A DNA stretch of 64,000 nucleotides from Photobacterium ganghwense. GTDB taxonomy: Bacteria; Pseudomonadota; Gammaproteobacteria; Enterobacterales; Vibrionaceae. A model generated the notes under the pieces. The model did no database searches. It had not been told where the DNA came from and saw only the letters and a list, made by a program, of their open reading frames with translations. A program made the position numbers and the translations under genes. Below, one piece after another: positions 49,824 to 59,587 of this stretch. The stretch lies in NCBI RefSeq assembly GCF_003025595.1, contig NZ_PYMI01000011.1, forward strand, positions 1-64,000, in the 5' to 3' direction. Within the stretch, counting starts at the first letter, position 1; every line of letters begins with the position of its first letter.

Positions 49824-51773
49824 TTACAGCACTTTTTGTTTCTCTGCAATCAGCTTATCCACCACGCTTGGGTCAGCCAGCGTCGAGGTATCCCCCAGGC
49901 TGGCAGTATCACCGGTGGCGATCTTACGCAGAATACGACGCATGATCTTACCGGAGCGGGTTTTCGGCAGAGCATCTGTCCAGTGCAGGAAGTCCGGCGT
50001 GGCAATCGGCCCGATTTCCTTGCGCACCCATTCTTTCACTTCTTTATGCAGCTCGGCACTCGGGATCACCCCGTCATTCAGCGTAATGTAGGCGTAAATG
50101 GCCTGGCCTTTGATGTCATGCGGTACCCCGACAATCGCGGCTTCGGCAATCTTGTCGAACGCGACCAGGGCTGATTCGATTTCTGCGGTGCCCATACGGT
50201 GGCCGGAAATGTTCAGTACGTCATCCACCCGGCCAGTGATCCAGTAGTAGCCGTCTTCGTCACGACGGGCGCCGTCACCGGTAAAGTACATGCCCTGGAA
50301 AGTCGAGAAGTAGGTTTGCTCAAAGCGCTCGTGGTCACCCCACAGGGTACGCATTTGTCCCGGCCAGGAGTCAATCATCACCAGGTTACCTTCGTTGGCA
50401 CCATCGAGAATGTTCCCCATGTTGTCGACCAGCGCAGGCTGAACGCCGAAGAACGGACGGGTTGCCGAGCCCGGTTTCAGAGCCGTTGCGCCCGGCAGTG
50501 GCGTGATCAGGATACCGCCGGTTTCGGTTTGCCACCAGGTATCCACGATCGGACAGCGGCTGTCACCGATGGTGCGGTAGTACCATTCCCAGGCTTCCGG
50601 GTTAATCGGCTCACCGACCGAGCCCATGATGCGCAGCGAGGTACGCTTGGTGCCGGCAATGGCTTCGTCACCTTTGGCCATCAGGGCGCGGATCGCGGTT
50701 GGCGCGGTGTACAGGATATTGACGTTGTGTTTGTCGACCACTTCGCTCATGCGGCTGGTGGACGGGTAGTTCGGAACGCCTTCGAACAGCAGGGTCGTCG
50801 CCCCGTTGGCCAGCGGACCGTATACCAGGTAGCTGTGACCCGTGATCCAGCCCACGTCGGCTGTACACCAGTACACATCGCCTTCCTGGTAATCAAAGAC
50901 ATACTTGAAGGTCATGGTGGCATACACCAGGTAACCCCCGGTTGTGTGCAACACGCCTTTTGGCTTGCCGGTGGAGCCAGAGGTGTAGAGGATGAACAGC
51001 GGATCTTCGGCATTCATCTCTTCCGGTTCACAGTGCGCAGAGGCAACCGCTGTCGCTTCGTGCCACCAGACATCACGGTCAGCGTGCCACTCAATGTTGC
51101 CGCCGGTGCGTTTGAAGACAATGACTTTCTCAACAGAGGTCACGTCATCGCTCGCCAGGGCATCATCCACATTTTTCTTCAGCGGTACGGCACGGCCGCC
51201 ACGCAGGCCTTCATCGGCAGTAACCACGACTTTGGCATTGGAATCAGTAATACGGCCGGCCAGGGCTTCCGGAGAGAAACCGCCGAACACGATAGTGTGA
51301 ACCGCACCGATACGGGTACAGGCCAGCATTGCCACGGCGGCTTCCGCAACCATCGGCATGTACAGGCAAACCACGTCACCTTTACGTACACCCTGGCTCT
51401 TCAGTGCGTTGGCAAATTTACAGACCTGCTCGTGCAGTTCGTTGTAAGTCAGAATGGCATCATCAGCCGGATTGTCACCTTCCCAGATAATCGCTGGCTG
51501 GTCGCCGCGGGTTGCCAGGTGGCGGTCAATACAGTTGGCGGAGATGTTCAGCGAACCGTCTTCAAACCACTTGATGTTGACATGGCCGGTATCGAACGAG
51601 GTGTTCTTCACTTTGCTAAACGGCTTGATCCAGTCAACGATTTTACCGTGCTCGCGCCAGAAACCTTCCGGATTAATCACCGACTGCTGGTACATTTCGC
51701 GGTACTGTTCGTCAGTGACGTGGGCGCTGGCAGCGATGTTCTGGTTTACTGGATACACATGAACCTCACTCAT
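49824..51773 (-). CDS. acs: acetyl-coenzyme A synthetase
   Basis: Acs activates acetate to acetyl-CoA through acetyl-AMP, the high-affinity scavenging route. The 649 residues contain the AMP-binding P-loop YTSGSTGKPKGVLH, DVGWITGHSYLVYGPLANG, DTWWQTETGG, and the C-terminal acetylatable lysine in PKTRSGKIMRRILRK. ATG 51773 follows AAGGAG; upstream codons are not conserved. It is probably activated by CrbS/CrbR, whose genes lie nearby (55992 and 63761). Confidence 0.97.
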   Translation of the reverse strand: MSEVHVYPVNQNIAASAHVTDEQYREMYQQSVINPEGFWREHGKIVDWIKPFSKVKNTSFDTGHVNIKWFEDGSLNISANCIDRHLATRGDQPAIIWEGDNPADDAILTYNELHEQVCKFANALKSQGVRKGDVVCLYMPMVAEAAVAMLACTRIGAVHTIVFGGFSPEALAGRITDSNAKVVVTADEGLRGGRAVPLKKNVDDALASDDVTSVEKVIVFKRTGGNIEWHADRDVWWHEATAVASAHCEPEEMNAEDPLFILYTSGSTGKPKGVLHTTGGYLVYATMTFKYVFDYQEGDVYWCTADVGWITGHSYLVYGPLANGATTLLFEGVPNYPSTSRMSEVVDKHNVNILYTAPTAIRALMAKGDEAIAGTKRTSLRIMGSVGEPINPEAWEWYYRTIGDSRCPIVDTWWQTETGGILITPLPGATALKPGSATRPFFGVQPALVDNMGNILDGANEGNLVMIDSWPGQMRTLWGDHERFEQTYFSTFQGMYFTGDGARRDEDGYYWITGRVDDVLNISGHRMGTAEIESALVAFDKIAEAAIVGVPHDIKGQAIYAYITLNDGVIPSAELHKEVKEWVRKEIGPIATPDFLHWTDALPKTRSGKIMRRILRKIATGDTASLGDTSTLADPSVVDKLIAEKQKVL

Positions 51774-51994
51774 TCTCTTCTCCTTGTGTTCCGTCTGTGT
51801 CCGTTCCGGACCGGATAATTCGGTATGCAGGATATCCCTTGCGTAATAACTAACTTCTGACAGAACGCTGCCAGCCACAATTAGACTTTAGGATGAGAGG
51901 GTGAAAAATGCGGATTGCCCCCGTGTTTTCAGGGGCGTTACAGTCGAAAACTTGCGCTGGCACAAGAGGATGGCGTCACCGAAACGCTGTTTTT

Positions 51995-52633
51995 TCAGTG
52001 GGTTTGAGTATGGGGCAGATAGCGGTGCGGCAGATCGCCGTGTTTTAAACGAACATAAATTAAGGCGGCGGTAATGGCGTCCTGTAGGGCATCGTGACGG
52101 GGCATCACCGGTAAATCCAGATGCCGGCTGATCGCTTCCAGGCTCAGATCGAAATAGGCATTGGGCAGCTGGCGCTCCAGTTGCTCGTGATACAGATGGC
52201 TGACCTCGACCAGTTTGTTGGGCAGCGGAAAGCCATAATGGCGGCGGAAATAGCGGTCCAGGATCGTCTTGTCATAACGGATGTGATAGCCAACCAGCGG
52301 GCGATTACCGATGAAATCCAGCAGCTTGGCCAGCGCCTGCTGCTCATCCAGCCCCTGATTGAGATCCTGATGGCGAATCCGATGGACAGCCACGGAGCCG
52401 GCATCCAGACTGGCCGGGGCGCGCAGGGTCAGGTGAATCGACTGGCTGGTGAGGATCCGGTTGGCCCGAATCCGGGTGGCGGCAATCGTCACCAGCTCGG
52501 CACTGTGCGGATCCAGGCTGGTGGTTTCACAGTCCAGCGAGACCAGTTCGTCGCCGCGATAACGCTCGAACAGCGCGCGGTATTCACTGTGTCGCAGCCG
52601 GTGGCGGTACCACCAGCGTCTTAGTACGTTCAT
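51995..52633 (-). CDS. DnaQ-like 3'-5' exonuclease
   Basis: A 212-residue DEDDh exonuclease: LVSLDCETTSLDPHSAELV (Exo I with D and E), GYHIRYDKTILDRYF (Exo II) and PRHDALQDAITAALI (Exo III His-x4-Asp). ATG 52633 has GGAGG 6 bases upstream. It lies 17 bp after the CBS/nucleotidyltransferase gene on the same strand, a pairing that recurs beside actP/acs in vibrios and pseudomonads. Its substrate is not known. Confidence 0.88.
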   Translation of the reverse strand: MNVLRRWWYRHRLRHSEYRALFERYRGDELVSLDCETTSLDPHSAELVTIAATRIRANRILTSQSIHLTLRAPASLDAGSVAVHRIRHQDLNQGLDEQQALAKLLDFIGNRPLVGYHIRYDKTILDRYFRRHYGFPLPNKLVEVSHLYHEQLERQLPNAYFDLSLEAISRHLDLPVMPRHDALQDAITAALIYVRLKHGDLPHRYLPHTQTH

Positions 52634-52650
52634 GTGCAGGCCTCCGTCGG

Positions 52651-54453
52651 TTAGTCCCGGATTTGATAGTGATAGCCGAGCCACTCTTTGAATTTTTTCA
52701 CCACGTGCAGGCTGTGGCGCAGCAGATCCCGCTCGGCCCGGCTCAGCGGTTCGATTTTCAGGTGCTGCTGCATGCCACCGGCCTGTTGGTCGAGTTGCTG
52801 CCGCAAACGCAGTTTAATGAACAGCTTGAGGGCCTCGCTGAGATTGGAGGCGGTCGAGGGTTCGAGGACTTTGCGCGCCTCCAGCTGTTCGATGCGCAGG
52901 AAGGTGTTGTTGGCCTCAATGCCGTTTTCCAGCGCCAGTGCCCGGATACCGTGGACGATAGGGAAAACGCCGCCCTGCTTGATGTCGAGCCCGTCCTTAT
53001 TGGCTTTGAGCTTGCCAAACAGGGACAGCGGAACGCTGAACCGTAGGGCCGGGCGGGTAAAGGTGGCCAGCAGCAGCTCCTGCTCGGCCATCAGTTCGTG
53101 GAGGCGGTGTTTGACCGGAGCCAGCAACTCACGGTTACCAGCCACGGCGTGGCTGTCAGCCAGAATCGCCAAATCCATCATCGTTTCCTCATTTCCCTCA
53201 AAGGCATAGTCTTTCAGGGTATGTAACCACTCACTTTTCGTCTTCACCCATTTCGGATTGTTGACCATGACCTTGCCCGGGCACAGTGGGTAGCCAAGCT
53301 GGTGCAGGGTGTGGGTCAGGGTTTCCATGACCTCGGCCAGCCCCGGCCAGTCGACCCCGTCGGCCAGGATCAGGGCGTTGTCCTGGTCGGTTTTCAGGAT
53401 TTGCTCGCCGCGGCCTTCCGAGCCCATGACGATCAGGCAACAATGGTTGTGCAATGCCTGCGGCACCACCAGCTGGAAAGCTTTTTCAATAATCTGTTCA
53501 TTTACCGTGGCGATCAGCTCCATTACAAACCGGGTGTGAATGCCGTTATTAAACAGGGTTTCCACCAGGCGGGTCTGGCTGCCAGCCGCCAGCGCCAGCT
53601 CTTCAATCGTCGATGCGCGGGCGATCCGCAGCGTCAGTACATGGGAGTGGGTGGAAAACAGGCTCAGTACCTGGGTGAGATCCAGCATCCCGGCCAGTTT
53701 GTCGCCGTCCACGACCGAGACTCGTTTGACCTTGTGACGGGTCATCGCCAGCATTGCGTTAAACAGGTAATCTCCTTTATTGACGCTGATCACCGGCGAG
53801 GTCGCGACCTGCCCGACCGGGGCATCGTGCGGATAACCTTCCAGCATCACGGCGTGGAGCAGGTTGGTACGGGTAATAATGCCGTAGGGCTGCCCGTCCC
53901 CCGCTTCAACCAGCGCGGCATCTGAGCGTTGCTGTTGCAGCTGCTCGGTAGCCGTCTGCAGCGAGCAGTGCCGCGGCAGGATCAGGCAAGGCTGAATGTT
54001 GTCATCGTCAACTTTCGTCAGAATAAATTCGGCCAGGTTCTGCTGGCGCTGGGCTTCTTCCAGCAGTTGCTGGCGGCGGGCCAGGCTGGTGGCAAAGTAG
54101 GCCGCAAACTGGCTGTTGTGGTGGTAGAGGTCCTGGAATACGTCGCGTGGCAGCAGGTGGCAGAGGGTATCTTCAAGTGCCCGGTAGCGGTGGCGGCAAT
54201 GCGCCTCCAGCTGCGCCCTGACATCAAACATGTCATCAGTGGTGTAGTGCGCGAAGACTTCTTTGCCGTCGGCGCTGCTTTCCTCGACACTGCCCTTGAT
54301 AATGATGAACAGCTGATCGCAGGCGCTGCCTGCTTCAATCAGGGTTTCACCATGCCGGTAATAGGCGACATCCAGCGAATCAATCAGCCGGTGCTGCTGA
54401 TCCGGGGTCAGGCGATCAAACGGGGGAAGGGACGTGTCAAAGCTATCGGACAT
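52651..54453 (-). CDS. cyclic-nucleotide-binding / CBS / DUF294 nucleotidyltransferase-like protein
   Basis: A 600-residue cytosolic regulator-like protein. Domain order: cyclic-nucleotide-binding fold (about 15-130, EAGSACDQLFIIIKGSVEES), two CBS motifs (about 150-275), DUF294 nucleotidyltransferase domain with the GlnD-like MGSEGRGEQILKTDQDNALI (about 340-370), and a DUF294 C-terminal helical domain. ATG 54453 was chosen for its GGAG site. Such genes accompany actP in acetate loci; a role in signalling or modifying the transport system is inferred only. Confidence 0.88.
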   Translation of the reverse strand: MSDSFDTSLPPFDRLTPDQQHRLIDSLDVAYYRHGETLIEAGSACDQLFIIIKGSVEESSADGKEVFAHYTTDDMFDVRAQLEAHCRHRYRALEDTLCHLLPRDVFQDLYHHNSQFAAYFATSLARRQQLLEEAQRQQNLAEFILTKVDDDNIQPCLILPRHCSLQTATEQLQQQRSDAALVEAGDGQPYGIITRTNLLHAVMLEGYPHDAPVGQVATSPVISVNKGDYLFNAMLAMTRHKVKRVSVVDGDKLAGMLDLTQVLSLFSTHSHVLTLRIARASTIEELALAAGSQTRLVETLFNNGIHTRFVMELIATVNEQIIEKAFQLVVPQALHNHCCLIVMGSEGRGEQILKTDQDNALILADGVDWPGLAEVMETLTHTLHQLGYPLCPGKVMVNNPKWVKTKSEWLHTLKDYAFEGNEETMMDLAILADSHAVAGNRELLAPVKHRLHELMAEQELLLATFTRPALRFSVPLSLFGKLKANKDGLDIKQGGVFPIVHGIRALALENGIEANNTFLRIEQLEARKVLEPSTASNLSEALKLFIKLRLRQQLDQQAGGMQQHLKIEPLSRAERDLLRHSLHVVKKFKEWLGYHYQIRD

Positions 54454-54698
54454 GCAGGCTCTCCAGGCAGGCATCAGACCATATATGCAGTGTCTGTCGG
54501 AAAGCGAGCGGATGCCAGACGACTTTAGTCTAGCTTGGGGCGCTGATAAGGTTGATCTTCCGCAAAGAGAAATGAAATCAGTGGAATAATTTCATTGGGA
54601 GGATGCGCTTAACTGGGCATAATAGGTGCCTTTTGGAGCGGCAGTTCGGTGACAGGACTGCCACATCAGGCTCTTTATTTAGTTTGATAGGACATGGC

Positions 54699-55865
54699 AT
54701 GTTTCGAAGTAGCCCTTTTGGCTGGACCTCCCAATATTTAATTGGTTTCTTCTTCAATTACGGTGTTTACCTGCCGTTCTGGGCTTTGTGGCTGGCGTAT
54801 CTGGAAGTCAGTGCGTCAAATATCGGCTTGCTGCTGGGGCTGGGCTTCGGCGTTCGCTGTCTGGCCAATTTGGTGATCACCCCGCGCATTCATAAGGTGG
54901 AGCACCTGATTCCGGCCCTGCGCTGGTTTGGTCTGGCGGCGCTGGCAACCTGTGTTGCCTATATTTATTGCGGCGGAAGTTTGTGGGCACTAACTATCGT
55001 CACTGTACTTTTCAATATGATGGTTGGGCCGATTGTACCGCTGTCCGATGCGCTGGCCAATCACTATGCCAAAGAAGGCCATCTGGATTATGGCCGTACC
55101 CGGTTATGGGGCTCGATCGCCTTTATCGCCGGTTCTACCGTGGTAGGTCTGGCGGCCGCTGAATTTTCGCCAGCGGTGATTCCCTGGGTAGCTGCGGCTG
55201 GTTTGGTCGCCGCGCTGGTGCTGACGGTCCGTCAGCCGACCGTGTTGCCGGTGTCAGAGCCGGGCAGCCATGATGCGCCGCGCCCGGCGCTGATGCAGAT
55301 GCTGCGTGACCCGAAAGTGATCCAGTTCCTGACGATTATTGCGCTGCTGCAGGGCAGCCATGCGGCGTATTACAGCTTCAGTGCCATTTACTGGAAAGAT
55401 GTGGGCTACAGCGAAGATGTGATCGGTTACCTGTGGAGCTTCAGCGTGGTCGCCGAAGTAGCCGTGTTTGCGATCAGTAAGCGCCTGTTTGCGGGCTGGA
55501 GCGTCGCTAACATGTTCCGTCTGGCTGCGGTGGGGGTGATGATTCGCTGGGGACTGACGGCAACCATGACTGAGCTGCCGGTGCTGTTTGCGGCTCAGGC
55601 CTTGCATGGCATTACTTTTGCGGCAGCACACCTGGCGACTATCCGTTATATCCAGCATGCGCAGAGCAACCAGATGGTGGCCCTGCAGGCACTCTATAAC
55701 GCCTTGCCGATGGGGGCGTTTATGGCGCTGATGACCGCACTGAGCGGCTGGCTGTATGGCCTGTGGGGCGCGGATATTTTCTGGCTGATGGCGCTGATGG
55801 GTGTACCGGCACTGTTCATGAAAATTGAAGACATGCCCCGTCGCAGTCTGGTTCAGGATAACTGA
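54699..55865 (+). CDS. MFS transporter, HcaT/3-phenylpropionate-permease type
   Basis: A 388-residue protein with 12 membrane segments from MFRSSPFGWTSQYLIGFFFN. The N-terminal FNYGVYLPFWALWLAYL and HLDYGRTRLWGSIAFIAGS (the RxRxWGS element) are typical of the HcaT/LacY-like subfamily. ATG 54699 has AGGA 7 bases upstream; the frame is open 32 codons further without membrane or family character. The substrate is unknown; 3-phenylpropionate permease is only the annotation class. Confidence 0.82.
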   Translation: MFRSSPFGWTSQYLIGFFFNYGVYLPFWALWLAYLEVSASNIGLLLGLGFGVRCLANLVITPRIHKVEHLIPALRWFGLAALATCVAYIYCGGSLWALTIVTVLFNMMVGPIVPLSDALANHYAKEGHLDYGRTRLWGSIAFIAGSTVVGLAAAEFSPAVIPWVAAAGLVAALVLTVRQPTVLPVSEPGSHDAPRPALMQMLRDPKVIQFLTIIALLQGSHAAYYSFSAIYWKDVGYSEDVIGYLWSFSVVAEVAVFAISKRLFAGWSVANMFRLAAVGVMIRWGLTATMTELPVLFAAQALHGITFAAAHLATIRYIQHAQSNQMVALQALYNALPMGAFMALMTALSGWLYGLWGADIFWLMALMGVPALFMKIEDMPRRSLVQDN

Positions 55866-55922
55866 TTGATTCACTGGTGACTTCAGGACGTTGCCATCCA
55901 GAACTGTGATCCTCCTGATTGG

Positions 55923-55962
55923 TGAGAGCCCGGTGTTTAGCTACACTGGGCTCTCATTTTTT
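55923..55962 (+). terminator. terminator of the MFS transporter gene
   Basis: TGAGAGCCC pairs with GGGCTCTCA with an internal GTGT/ACAC stem, followed by TTTTTT. It lies directly upstream of crbS. Confidence 0.9.
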
Positions 55963-55991
55963 ATATCTACAATCTGGATTAGGGATAACGC

Positions 55992-58900
55992 ATGGCACAG
56001 GGATGGATTGTCGTGCCGGTGACGCTGGCTTATCTGGTGCTGCTGTTCTGGATCGCCTGGTACGGCGATCGGAATAAGCAATGGATGGCGCGCTGGCGGC
56101 CGTGGATTTACAGCCTTTCAATTGCGGTGTACTGCACCTCATGGACGTTTTACGGCACCGTGGGGCAGGCCAGCCACGATGTCTGGTCATTCTTGCCGAT
56201 CTACATCGCTCCTATTCTCGTCTTCACGTTTGGCTGGCGCATTCTGGCGCGGCTGATACTGATCGCGAAACGGGAACATATCACCTCCATTGCCGACTTT
56301 ATCGCGGCCCGCTACGGCAAATCGCAGGGGCTGGCAGTCTTGGTGACCCTGATTGCGGTGGTCGGTATTCTGCCGTATATCGCGCTGCAACTGCGCGGGA
56401 TCACCATGGGGCTGGAGCAGGTCGCCCCCGGGCTGGGCCAGGAAATGGGGATCCTCGGTACCGGTAAATCCGATATCGCCTGGATGGTCACTGGGGCGCT
56501 GGCAGTGTTCACCGTGTTGTTCGGGACCCGACACATTGATACCACTGAGCACCACCGCGGCATGATGATGGCGGTGGCCTTTGAGTCGCTGGTCAAACTG
56601 GCGGCGTTCCTGATTGTCGGGGTGTTTGCGGTCGCCCTACTGGTGGACATTCCTAACTTGGGGAGCGCTGCGGCTGACCTGTTGCAACCGGCCAATCCTC
56701 AGATTGGCAGTCTGCTGATTCATACCTTGCTGACCATGACGGCCATTGTCTGTCTGCCGCGGCAGTTTCACACCACGGTGGTGGAAAATGAACGGGCGCA
56801 GGATCTGCATAAAGCGCGCTGGGTGTTTCCGCTGTACCTGTTTCTGATGGGACTGTTTGTTATCCCTCTCTCTTTGGCTGGACAGGCCCTGTTGCCGCAC
56901 ATAGCGGCGGATACCTATGTGATTAATCTGCCGCTGCAAAAAGGGGTCGACAGCATCGCGCTACTGGCTTTCCTTGGCGGGACTTCCGCGGCCAGCGGGA
57001 TGGTGATTGTCTCGACTATCGCGCTGGCAATCATGGTGTCCAACGACCTGGTGCTGCCGCTGCTGCTGCGCCGTTTGCGGATCTCGGGACGTAACTTCTC
57101 GGCCTTTTCCGGATTGTTGCTCAATATTCGCCGGGCGCTGATTGTCCTGTTGTTGCTGGCAGCATGGGGGTTCTATCAGGTTCTGGGCGCTATCCCGTCG
57201 CTGTCGGCGATCGGCTTTCTGTCGTTTGCTGCTATCGCTCAGTTTGCCCCGGCGTTGCTGGGCGGCATCTACTGGCGGGAAGGGAACCGCAACGGCGTGT
57301 ACGCCGGGCTGTGCGGCGGGATCACCATCTGGGCGGTGACCATGATGGGGCAGACCAACATGCTGGCCGGCAGTGCGGATACCAACCTGCTGCTGTGGCT
57401 GCTGACGCCGCCGTCGCTGCCGGTTCTGCATGAACTTTCGACTGTGGACTGGGGGATGCTGCTGAGTCTGGTGGTGAACATCATCCTCTATATCGGCGTT
57501 TCCCTGGTGACCCGCTCGTCTCTGACCGAGCGGTTACAGGCGGCCTCTTTTGTCGGGGCACCGTTGCCGGAAAGCGGCGATGCCAGCCTGTACCAGACCC
57601 GGGTGACGGTGGCCGAACTGGAAATGCTGGCGGCGCGGTTTGTCGGACGTAAGCGGGTGCGTTATGCGTTCCGGCAGTACGGCGAGCAGCACGATGAATC
57701 CCTGCTGCCGCAGCAACAGGCGCCATCGACCTTGATCCGCCATACCGAGCGGGTACTGGCGGGGGTGTTCGGGGCGTCATCAGCACGGCTGGTACTGACC
57801 TCAGCGCTGCAGGGCCGCAAGATGCAGCTGGAGGAAGTGGCGACCATCGTCGACGAAGCCTCGGAGCTGTTTGATTTCAGCCGCGGCCTGCTGCAAGGCG
57901 CGATTGAGCATATCAGTCAGGGGATCGCGGTAGTGGATAAACAGCTGCGGCTGGTGGCCTGGAACCAGCGCTACCTGGAGTTGTTCAGCTTTCCGCCCGG
58001 GTTGATTCAGGTCGGGCGGCCGATTGCGGATGTGATTCGCCATAACGCCGAGCTGGGGCTGTGCGGGCCCGGCGATCCGGAAAAACATGTCGCCAAACGG
58101 GTCGAGCACCTGAAGCGGGGAACGGCCCATACCTCATCGCGGGTGCGTCAGGATGGCCAGGTGATTGAGGTGCAGGGGAATCCCATGCCGGGCGGTGGCT
58201 TCGTAATGAGCTTTACCGACATCACGGAGTTCCGCAATGCCGAGCAGGCGCTGAAAGAAGCCAACGAAACGCTGGAAGAGCGGGTGCGTCAGCGAACCAG
58301 TGAGCTGGAATCCCTCAACCGTCAGTTGGTGGTCGCCACCCAGCATGCCGAGTTGCAGACCAAATCCAAGAGCCGGTTTCTGGCGGCGGTAAGCCATGAT
58401 CTGATGCAGCCGCTCAATGCCGCGCGGTTGTTTGCCTCGTCGTTATCAGAGGTCGCGGCTGACAAGGAAACCCGCAAGCTGGCCAATCATATTGAAAGTG
58501 CACTGGGTGCGGCAGAAGATTTGATTGGCGATCTGCTGGATATCTCGCGGCTGGAATCCGGCAAGCTGGATATCCATGTGCATGCCTTTGCCCTCAATGA
58601 TGTGCTGGCGAACCTGAACGCCGAGTTCAGTGCACTGGCTAAACAGCAGGGCATCACGTTTTCCATGGTGCCGACCTCGCTGGTGGTGCAGTCTGATCCC
58701 AAATTACTGCGCCGGGTTGTACAGAACTTCCTGACCAATGCGTTTCGCTACAGCCCCAGCGGTAAAGTGGTGCTGGGGGCGCGCCGGATTAATGGGCAGG
58801 TGCGTATTGATGTCTGGGATAACGGTATGGGTATTGAAGAAGAGAAGCAGCTGGAAATCTTCGAGGAGTTTAACCGTGGCACCCAGGTGCGCTCCGATCA

Positions 58901-59450
58901 GGGGTTGGGGCTGGGGCTGGCGATATCAAAAGGGATTGCCCAGGTGCTTGGTCATCAGATCTCGATGCGCTCTTGGCACGGCAAAGGCAGTGTTTTTTCT
59001 ATCACCCTGAATCAGGAAGACAAAGCGGCCTTGCCTCGGGTCGCTCCACCGGCGGCCAGCCAGAGCCATTCAGATCTTAGCCACTTGCGGATTTTGTGTG
59101 TCGATAACGAGCCGGACATTCTGGTCGGGATGGAAAACCTGCTGGCCCGCTGGGGCTGTGAGGTGAAAACCGCGACCGATATCGTCGACAGCCTCAAAGC
59201 GCTGGAGGACGGCTGGCTACCGCATGTGATTTTCTCCGATTACCGGCTGGACGATGGCCGCACCGGGCTGGAAGTGCTGCAGCAGTGCCGCCTGCGGCTA
59301 GGGAACCGGTTTGCCGGGGTGATCATCAGTGCCGATCGTACGGATGCGATGATGGAGGGAATACAGGCCAATGGCTTTAGCTTTATCGCCAAACCGGTGA
59401 AGCCGCTTAAGTTACGCTCCGTGCTCAATCGGGTCACAGAAACGGCATGA
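55992..59450 (+). CDS. crbS: transporter-fused hybrid sensor histidine kinase CrbS
   Basis: CrbS senses acetate-related signals and, with CrbR, activates acs in Vibrio and Pseudomonas. The 1152 residues have an N-terminal solute:sodium symporter-like domain of about 13 membrane segments (1-500), a PAS region (about 640-750), and a histidine kinase domain with His802 in AAVSHDLMQPLNAARLF. An ATPase domain (DNGMGI and GLGLGLAI) and a C-terminal receiver domain with Asp1083 in VIFSDYRLDDG follow. The start follows AGGGAT. The location beside acs and actP fits. The signal is thought to pass through the membrane domain. Confidence 0.92.
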   Translation: MAQGWIVVPVTLAYLVLLFWIAWYGDRNKQWMARWRPWIYSLSIAVYCTSWTFYGTVGQASHDVWSFLPIYIAPILVFTFGWRILARLILIAKREHITSIADFIAARYGKSQGLAVLVTLIAVVGILPYIALQLRGITMGLEQVAPGLGQEMGILGTGKSDIAWMVTGALAVFTVLFGTRHIDTTEHHRGMMMAVAFESLVKLAAFLIVGVFAVALLVDIPNLGSAAADLLQPANPQIGSLLIHTLLTMTAIVCLPRQFHTTVVENERAQDLHKARWVFPLYLFLMGLFVIPLSLAGQALLPHIAADTYVINLPLQKGVDSIALLAFLGGTSAASGMVIVSTIALAIMVSNDLVLPLLLRRLRISGRNFSAFSGLLLNIRRALIVLLLLAAWGFYQVLGAIPSLSAIGFLSFAAIAQFAPALLGGIYWREGNRNGVYAGLCGGITIWAVTMMGQTNMLAGSADTNLLLWLLTPPSLPVLHELSTVDWGMLLSLVVNIILYIGVSLVTRSSLTERLQAASFVGAPLPESGDASLYQTRVTVAELEMLAARFVGRKRVRYAFRQYGEQHDESLLPQQQAPSTLIRHTERVLAGVFGASSARLVLTSALQGRKMQLEEVATIVDEASELFDFSRGLLQGAIEHISQGIAVVDKQLRLVAWNQRYLELFSFPPGLIQVGRPIADVIRHNAELGLCGPGDPEKHVAKRVEHLKRGTAHTSSRVRQDGQVIEVQGNPMPGGGFVMSFTDITEFRNAEQALKEANETLEERVRQRTSELESLNRQLVVATQHAELQTKSKSRFLAAVSHDLMQPLNAARLFASSLSEVAADKETRKLANHIESALGAAEDLIGDLLDISRLESGKLDIHVHAFALNDVLANLNAEFSALAKQQGITFSMVPTSLVVQSDPKLLRRVVQNFLTNAFRYSPSGKVVLGARRINGQVRIDVWDNGMGIEEEKQLEIFEEFNRGTQVRSDQGLGLGLAISKGIAQVLGHQISMRSWHGKGSVFSITLNQEDKAALPRVAPPAASQSHSDLSHLRILCVDNEPDILVGMENLLARWGCEVKTATDIVDSLKALEDGWLPHVIFSDYRLDDGRTGLEVLQQCRLRLGNRFAGVIISADRTDAMMEGIQANGFSFIAKPVKPLKLRSVLNRVTETA

Positions 59451-59510
59451 AAAAAATCATTCTTTGGCTATCAAAAACGCGTATCTGATCTCATTAGCTG
59501 CATGTATCAA

Positions 59511-59534
59511 AGAGACCGCCTCCGGGCGGTCTCT
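59511..59534. terminator. bidirectional terminator between crbS and fumC
   Basis: AGAGACCGCC pairs with GGCGGTCTCT around TCCG. It lies between the convergent crbS and fumC; T tracts are short on both sides. Confidence 0.75.
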
Positions 59535-59587
59535 TCGTATTTACAGACAGCAAGGTCACTGGCCACTGAAATTGGCCGCGGACACAG

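Noticed and set aside
50199..51818. 539-codon open frame antisense to acs
   Set aside because: It covers the acs coding region; the protein has no recognisable domain and the acs frame has full family similarity.
53302..53925. 207-codon frame opposite the CBS/DUF294 gene
   Set aside because: The opposite strand encodes clear CBS and GlnD-like motifs; this frame has none.
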